Part shown: positions 58,464-64,000 of the stretch, piece after piece | Layout: each line of letters begins with the position of its first letter | Position numbering within the stretch: position 1 is the stretch's first letter | Origin: Plenodomus lindquistii | Taxonomy: Eukaryota; Ascomycota; Dothideomycetes; Pleosporales; Leptosphaeriaceae | NCBI GenBank assembly: GCA_025504975.1 | Contig: JANUWI010000002.1 | Coordinates: 2,976,001-3,040,000, forward strand | DNA: 64,000 bases | Direction of reading: 5' to 3' | The notes under the pieces: model-generated | Database searches by the model: none | What the model saw: only the letters and a program-made list of their open reading frames with translations | Told to the model about the DNA's origin: nothing | Position numbers and translations under genes: made by a program

Positions 58464-58933
58464 AAGCCGGATGACCGCGGGATTAGAGCACTGGTGCTGA
58501 AAATAGGCGTTGAAGCGAGAGGGACTGGTGTAGGAGACCTTTGAGCCGATTCGATAGTAAGATACTATCGAACAATGCTATGCATTTGCAAGCCCGCATG
58601 AAGATGCCAGGAGGCGAACCATTTGCCACGCCTCCAACTTTCAGGCTGCCGATTCTTGACTTATGGGTCCTGGATCTTTCTCTTTTGATCTCCCGAAAGC
58701 CTTCTTTGAGGAAGAAAACACAAGGTCAAGTTCCGCATGTTTCGCACCTCTATGCCAAACTAAGGATGAGGTGAGGAGTAATCGTTGAGGCTCATATACA
58801 CCAGCCCGCTCATATGAACACGCTCAAGAGCCCAGGAAACATGTGCACATCGTATGCAGTTTTCGCCGAAGTGTATTATGGGTTCTCCAAATCCAGCAAA
58901 CGCCGGCCTCATCAAGTCGTTCTCGTAAAGTTA

Positions 58934-59002
58934 TGGATTCAGACGGACCTCAACATAGACTACATTCTTGTCTTCTTCACGCCGCCAGAGAGACGAGCAC
59001 AT
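58934..59002 (-). other. Array module: truncated 22-residue ORF behind TATA box 59091
   Basis: ATG 59002 sits 89 nt from TATAAGA in a good context (CCCAAACC before ATG). The frame stops after RLNP, but the following sequence still aligns with the intact module at 58463. This copy therefore looks broken by a stop codon and frameshift. Confidence 0.35.
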
Positions 59003-59188
59003 GGTTTGGGTTTCTTTCGCTTTCTGAGATCTCCGGCAAGAGATAGGTGTTGAAGCTTCGTATGTCTTGTGTGGCGGGAGCGCCTCTTATACCCTGCTCG
59101 ACAGGCAGTGCAAGGTGAGCGCTGGACGCTGACATTACGCTTCTGAACCCAGAGACCTCTTTGGACACGGAAGCTTGCCAGACCTTGA

Positions 59189-59278
59189 TCATACATTTCT
59201 CTCTATTGGATTTGGATGCGAAACGCGCAGTGTCCATTTCGATGTCGTGATCTGAGAGCATGCGGCGCAGTACCCCAT
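59189..59278 (-). other. Array module: 29-residue C-x2-C ORF behind TATACAA box 59364
   Basis: ATG 59278, 86 nt from the box; the peptide starts MGYCAACSQITTSKW. It is followed by a GTATGA donor-like sequence and a CAG 52 nt on, so an intron is possible. Confidence 0.3.
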
Positions 59279-59768
59279 GCCGCGTCTCTCCCTGCGCAAT
59301 ACTTTTACATGTGCTCCGACTTCAATTCTTCCAATCATGCGATGGATCTCTAGTGCTTTGTATACCGGCACCTCGTTCTCAACCAGCCATAAGAGCTACG
59401 TAGTACTTTTTGAAGTCTCGCAATTCTCATGGTGTCTTCTCATCTCGATTTTTGCTGCCAGCGGAGGGAAGTAGGCTTGTGGTTCAATAACTCCGTGAGG
59501 TCGAGGCGTCAAGTGTATCCTCTGCCAAAAAAAAACATACACATGCGACAGGTAGTTTTTGAATGGAAGTCGAGACCACAGCCACACCATGCCGAATCTT
59601 GCACCTTTTTTCGAAATTTGAAGACGCTCCAAGATTTCCAGTCCATGGGCATGATGCATTTGGATTCTTGAGAACGCGAAAGATCATCTTTCAGTCGGTT
59701 GTGTATTTGTTGGGAGGACCGGAACACCAAGGCCGAGTCATCCTTTGATCCAATTGTACTTTTTGTTC

Positions 59769-60101
59769 TTATTGTATCCCTCCGTTTCTTAGTCGTCGCT
59801 TCCGATTGCTTTTTGAAATTCCGGGCCCCAGACAGATCATCGGATCTGCGAGACTTTGTTTTCGTAAATTCTCTCGCATTCGACAGCCGCGCGAGACATC
59901 TTTTTGGAGAGTGAGACCTTTGGTTTTTCCGTCCACAGAATGTGGTGGAGCGAAGAAGAGGAGCCGGGCTTGCGGTGTTATTTGTAAAACTTCCCTATGG
60001 CCACGCCAAGAAACTCCGGCGTAATCTGTCGCGACAAGAATACAATATCTGGTCGAGAAATTTTGTGCGCCAGGCGAGCAACGACCGCAGAGGGAAGACA
60101 T
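59769..60101 (-). other. Array module: 110-residue ORF, best-preserved candidate gene
   Basis: ATG 60101; the frame begins MSSLCGRCSPGAQNFSTRYC, with a C-x2-C pair and a third cysteine. A later HSVDGKTKGLTL stretch resembles YSIDGVQEGTFHL of the module at 60524. AQNF followed by a YCIL-like stretch also recurs near 58.07 kb. Basic overall, with no signal peptide. No clear TATA box lies at the expected distance. Could encode a small zinc-binding protein; this is speculative. Confidence 0.35.
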
Positions 60102-60248
60102 GTATACCGTGTTTAAAGCTTTCGAATGCTGGGCAGCTTTCGAAACGGAAAAAAGACATGGCCCCTCTCTCTGCAATATGATAGTTTCAAAAATCCAAAA
60201 AAGCGAAAAGACATCGTCTTGAAAGCAACGTGCTTTGGAATATCTCCG

Positions 60249-60524
60249 TCAAAGTTGTTGAAGAAGTGACGGAAGAGAAAACTTCCAAAGGTGAAAGGTA
60301 CCTTCTTGTACACCATCTATGGAATATGTCCTCGCTCCGAGCCTTGGGCGAACATAGGTGTCTTGCTGATGAAAATTCTCGTCAGGGTGTACATGTGGCG
60401 GATTCCGGAGACGGAAAAGACATGCCTGACTCGTTTCTAGGTTTCGGTACGGCAGACAGGAAGGAGAACATGAATAATCGCCAGAGAGTATTTTGGAACG
60501 AAGACGACCGACGCAGGCAGACAT
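60249..60524 (-). other. Array module: 91-residue ORF behind TATA box 60613
   Basis: ATG 60524, exactly 89 nt from TATAAAA. The frame begins MSACVGRLRSKILSGDYSCS and has five cysteines in its first half, then SIDGVQEGTFHLWKF near the end, shared with the module at 60101. With promoter, leader and longest intact frame together, it is the best test case for expression. Confidence 0.4.
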
Positions 60525-60967
60525 CAAGAGCCCGAGTGTTTGTTTTCGAAATTCAGTCGACGAAAGCGCATGCAAGAAGTGCAGCGAGAAGGAGAAAGTT
60601 GATAACTTTTATACATTTCGCGTGTTGCGATCTCACTCCGAGGCCTGAGAACACATCCCATCTTCTTGGATGTTTTTTGTACTGCCAATAGCTCCACATG
60701 CGCTTGAAGCGTGGCCCAACGCTTGCCTCATCGATTTCCGATGACTGTGTTTTCGAAACCTCAAGTCGTGCGTGCATAAGCGTATTCCTGACCCACTGCG
60801 ATCCCCAACACATTGGGACATGTTAATCTACTTTCCCGGTTGCCGAGAATCTCAATGAGGGAATTGCGAGATACTTTTGGAGCATGAGACCCGAACGCCT
60901 CCATCCGAGTTCTTGATCGTATTTTCTTGTCATTGAGACTATATGTACCACCAAAACCGGTGGCAAG

Positions 60968-60990
60968 TCATGATCAGCAATTGATCATGA
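60968..60990. repeat. Perfect 9-bp inverted repeat
   Basis: TCATGATCA and TGATCATGA flank a GCAAT loop, within the gap between array modules. No oligo-T follows, so it is not an obvious terminator. Confidence 0.6.
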
Positions 60991-61801
60991 TTTCAGCGCC
61001 GGCGCGCACAGTTACTCATCCAGTACACAGTCAGCAATTTTAATAAATTATTCGTCTCCAGAAAAAGCATGGACCACCGGACGTAGATTTTTGGACAAGC
61101 CAGGGGGAACACACCATGTGTATACCTCTGTCGCGTTTTTCATGATGAAGAAGTGGAGAAAGGACAGAGACCGCCATAACATGGATTTCCAATCCTTTTA
61201 CTTGCTCCGAGGACTGCACCATGAGGTGTTCTCAGGGCTGTTTTTGTCGACACACCGCGGCGGGCGAAAACATCTGCACACTTAAGTCAAGTTTTGGACT
61301 TCGTGAGTGCGAGTGTGAAGTAGAAGTGGAAGCACCAGAGGTTGGAAAGGTTGATTTATATAGTACACCACGAGCAGATGCCAGACCACTCCATAGGAGA
61401 CGCCATTGTGGTTTTACTGTCGTAAGAAGGACGGCATAGTCCGAAACCGTGTCCATTTTATTGGGGCACCGGAGCAAACGAAGTCATGTCCAGCCAGAAG
61501 AGATCTTTTGATCAAAAAGAACCGCCAGACAAATCCATAGTATTGAATCTTCGTAGTTTTGTAGTTCCACGACCAACCACATGACTCTAGTCCTTATGTG
61601 CTTTGGTCGATACAACTTTAGATGGCGTGGTAGTCAAGGAAGACGGAACCATTTTATAGCCGACGGAAGGTGCCAGACGCCATCGACCACTATTGTTACA
61701 CTTTCGAACCATCAAATATTGAGCTCTGCGTTTCGTTCCAGACCACAGCAGAAACGCGCATATTTAGGCAGGGATTCACTTTGGTGACCAGGCAGGCGCA
61801 T

Positions 61802-61828
61802 GGATCAAAATTGAGGCCTTTTTGATCC
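61802..61828. repeat. Perfect 9-bp inverted repeat
   Basis: GGATCAAAA and TTTTGATCC flank a TTGAGGCCT loop. A related 12-bp palindrome TTTTGATCAAAA lies at 61506-61517, so the TTTTGATC half-site recurs in the array. Confidence 0.6.
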
Positions 61829-62042
61829 CGCGAAGAGACACATAATATCATCCTCCACAGCCTTGCGTCAAATCCGGAAGAGTCCAGGAGAAGCCATCAT
61901 CGATATTGTGGCGCCTTCCAGGAGAGGAAAAACCCGCGCACAATCATCCATTCGTCCCATAGACTTTTCGGCAACGCCGAAGAACACCATTCGCTCTGGC
62001 TTCGTTGTTTTATCGAACCGAGAGGAGAAGAGCCAGACGAAA

Positions 62043-62159
62043 TCATGCGGGAGGTTTCCGCTGTATTTTGAAAAGAAACAGTCCGACCGAGAACATCGGT
62101 TTTGGATATTCCAGATTTTCGGAGGCTAGAAGGAAGCACGCCGCACCAACCGCAGACAT
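62043..62159 (-). other. Array module: 38-residue ORF behind TATA box 62257
   Basis: ATG 62159 starts MSAVGAACFLLASENLEYP. The leader is 98 nt, longer than in other modules, because it holds a GT/CA run at about 62199-62212. In a shifted frame the same DNA reads YVCGWCGV, matching the C-x2-C motif of other modules, so this copy appears frame-shifted. Confidence 0.3.
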
Positions 62160-62681
62160 AATTCCATTCGCTCTTGTCTTTGGGAAACCAAGAAATCGTG
62201 TGTGTGTGTGTGATGAGTAAAAATCAGAAGAAGCAGAGGAAGGACGTGGCTTATATACACAAGTCAAATGATGCACGGGCCGAATTTTCGAATAACATAT
62301 TCCATGCTGATGTATGTGAGTGAGTGGGTGAGCGGAAAAAGTCATGCGTGTACCAAAAGATAATTCGAACCATGCGCTTGCGACGAAAGGAACTTGGTAC
62401 TGGTACTATTGTAATGTAGGCAAAGGACCGGAGGAAGCATGCCAATACACTACTACTTTGTTTGGGGCGATGTAAACCGAAATAAAAGGTATGCACCAAA
62501 TTCTCAACATGCAGGAGCGAGCAAGTACCAGAAGCGAAACTTGGAGCAGAGAAAAACGCGCGATATATTCTTCATCGTCTAGATCTTCCGCACAGCGTAA
62601 GCTATGCACCCATGCACACTGTATACAACCGCACGCAGACTATGCTTCAAAATACCCCCCTCAGCCACCTTACTACGCCAC

Positions 62682-64000
62682 TCACTGCACACCCCACTTC
62701 TCCTTCAATTTCCTCAGCCTCTCCTCCTTCATCAACTCCAATGCCGCAGCCTTCTCCTCTGCCTCCTTATTCCTCTTTTCCTGTGCTTCCTTCTCTTCGA
62801 TCGCTTTGCGCGCCCTTTCGCGCTCCAGCTGCTCGGGCCTACGCTCCGCAATGTCCTTTGGTTTGTTGTCACTGAAACCCCATTTGAGCCCCTTCTCGAT
62901 GACATAACAGGCAATGAAATCTAGCGCCATGATACTGGTAATCATGATCTTGAAGTCCATTGTGAACGGCACCATCTTGAGCTTTTCATTGAGCGCTGGA
63001 ATGAACTCGGTGGCGCAAGAGAACGCGATACCAGAAACGGAGACGAGACCCCAGTACATGCCCTTGTTTTCACGGATGGATTCGCGGAAGGGACGGCCTT
63101 GGTAGTTGATTGCGAAGGTGGAGATCTGCTGGATGAGCTGGAGTAGGTAGATCGCTGAGTTGAGGAGGGAGGGCTCAAATTCCTTCTCAAGATCTGGGTT
63201 GGGGTCTTTGGGTTCGACGCGTTGGACGTATTGCGAGACGTAAATGAGGGTAATGATGTGGACGGCGAATTGGCCGAGGACGGAGCCAATGATGTAAGTG
63301 TTGAAGATGTTGTGTTGTGGGCGTTCTTTGGAAAGGGCTTCAACGGTCTGGATTACATGTTAGTCAAGGAGATTGTTAATGTACAACGTGAAAACATACC
63401 TTTGCCCGGGAGATGGACAAGAAGCACACGCTCATCATCATTCCAGAGATAGTGACTTGGCCGTCACTGAACTTGATACCATCGAGATACAACACAGATA
63501 AACTGTAGGCAGAAATCAAGCAATTCAAAGCGAGAATCTTGTACATCTGGATAGTAGCAACAAGCGTGCATCGACCTTGGCGGATAATGTTCGGGATCGC
63601 GACAACGTTGGCAAGCTTCGACGTGAAGGGAGCGGCGACGGATGCATCACCAAGCTTGATTGTCGGTGGCTCACTGTTCAGCTCGTCCAGCTCTGACTGC
63701 ATCATCTTCTCCTGCATCTGCTGCATCACGTTACCGGTCGTTTGTGGTGGCTGGTCTGGAGCAAGTGCGACCGTGGATCCATTGGCAGCGCCGTTCGCGC
63801 CAGCGGCCAGGCCTTTCTTCTTTGCTTGTGCCTCCACAGCTTTTTCGTAATGCGGGTTCGTAGGACCAGGTGGGTAAAGATGAGCAATCATGACAGGTAC
63901 AGGCGGCTGAGGCTGGTTGAAGCGTGCCATCATCGCACATTGCTTCTCATAAACGTTCTTCATTGAAGTGTTGCGGAAATGTTCGCCAATCTTGTCAAGG
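62682..64000 (-). CDS. spf1: ER P5A-type ATPase Spf1, C-terminal part (partial)
   Basis: Two exons are visible: beyond 64000 to 63400, and 63347-62682; about 420 C-terminal residues. The 52-bp intron (63348-63399) is GTATGT to CAG. The sequence matches Spf1/Cta4: EHFRNTSMKNVYEKQ, PVPVMIAHLYPPGPTNPHYE, APFTSKLANVVAIPNIIRQG, RCTLVATIQMYKILALNCLI, and SDGQVTISGMMMSVCFLSIS, followed by membrane helices (NIFNTYIIGSVLGQFAVHII and later) and a long charged tail ending KLKEKWGVQ. P5A ATPases sit in the ER membrane and remove mistargeted tail-anchored or mitochondrial helices. The phosphorylation and nucleotide domains lie outside the window. The module array begins about 0.4 kb downstream on the same strand. 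Confidence 0.95.

Larger units (their letters stand above)
57006..62260 (-). repeat. Diverged tandem array of small TATA-box/short-ORF modules
   Basis: The minus strand carries a series of related modules, each with a TATA box, a CT-rich leader and an ATG. TATA-type boxes lie at 62257-62251, 62013-62008, 61658-61651, 61362-61355, 60613-60607, 59364-59358, 59091-59085, 58798-58792, 58255-58248 and 57451-57445. In five modules the ATG lies 86-89 nt downstream (61273, 60524, 59278, 59002, 57362). Module bodies share short homologous blocks, for example 58246-58300 and 58789-58843, which align without gaps through TATA, CGCTC and GAGCCCAGGA. ORFs are mostly very short or frame-shifted, often start MS or MC and contain C-x2-C pairs. 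No transposase, LTR or rDNA signal seen. I infer an expanded, mostly decayed mini-gene family; transcription of non-coding RNAs from retained promoters is the alternative. Confidence 0.55.

Noticed and set aside
60550..60625. Signal-peptide-like hydrophobic stretch (KVINFLLLAALLACAF) in a minus-strand frame
   Set aside because: It overlaps the TATA box and CT-rich leader of the 60524 module and stops at once. Hydrophobic Leu/Ala/Phe codons are expected from a pyrimidine-rich leader. A similar stretch occurs near 58190 (KFIAVLLAFAVWVVSFAAE); a secreted-protein origin is not fully excluded.
61221..61439. Plus-strand Cys-rich frame (CSQGCFCRH, RECECEVEVE)
   Set aside because: It lies antisense to the promoter and leader of the 61273 module, with no start context or signal peptide; judged a shadow.

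Overview
The window reads as a filamentous ascomycete chromosome, most likely Dothideomycetes (Pleosporales-like). Genes are intron-rich with 45-140 bp GT-AG introns and CTAAC-type branch sites. The recognisable proteins are fungal: Medusa, Spc24, Fis1, Spf1, a GYF protein, a Gal80-like protein, an AIM9-like protein and a GPI-anchored wall protein. There are no operons. The class is an inference from gene content, not from a marker sequence.

Region 1 (1-18 kb) is gene-poor. It holds the 3' end of an unknown gene, the developmental regulator Medusa with a nearly 7 kb gene-free upstream region, a Gal80-like oxidoreductase and a low-complexity protein. Region 2 (18-36 kb) is dense housekeeping sequence: a 1,540-residue GYF-domain protein, the kinetochore subunit Spc24 divergent from the mitochondrial fission adaptor Fis1, a RING-H2 ubiquitin ligase and a long coiled-coil protein.

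Region 3 (36-56 kb) is accessory in character. It has a six-cysteine small secreted protein with a Kex2-type propeptide, a seven-helix fungal rhodopsin-like membrane protein, an amino-acid/GABA-type permease, an AIM9-like kinase whose second intron lacks a GT donor, a class V aminotransferase resembling the NifS half of molybdenum-cofactor sulfurase, a GPI-anchored wall protein, a paraoxonase-like lactonase and a haloacid-dehalogenase-like hydrolase. Permease, kinase and aminotransferase are neighbours, but a shared pathway is only a guess. About 3 kb at 49.6-52.7 kb looks like decayed sequence.

Region 4 (57.0-62.3 kb) is the most unusual part. It lies between the hydrolase and the 3' end of spf1 and holds no normal gene. 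It carries a diverged tandem series of small minus-strand modules. Several consist of a TATA box, a pyrimidine-rich leader of nearly constant length (ATG 86-89 nt from the TATA box in five modules) and a short, often cysteine-containing reading frame. Most frames are short or shifted, so this looks like an expanded, mostly decayed family of tiny genes, or promoters kept for non-coding transcripts. I recognise no known family in it. The window ends inside spf1, an ER P5A-type ATPase.

Exon structures were worked out by eye from splice consensus and reading frame; no search or RNA data were available.
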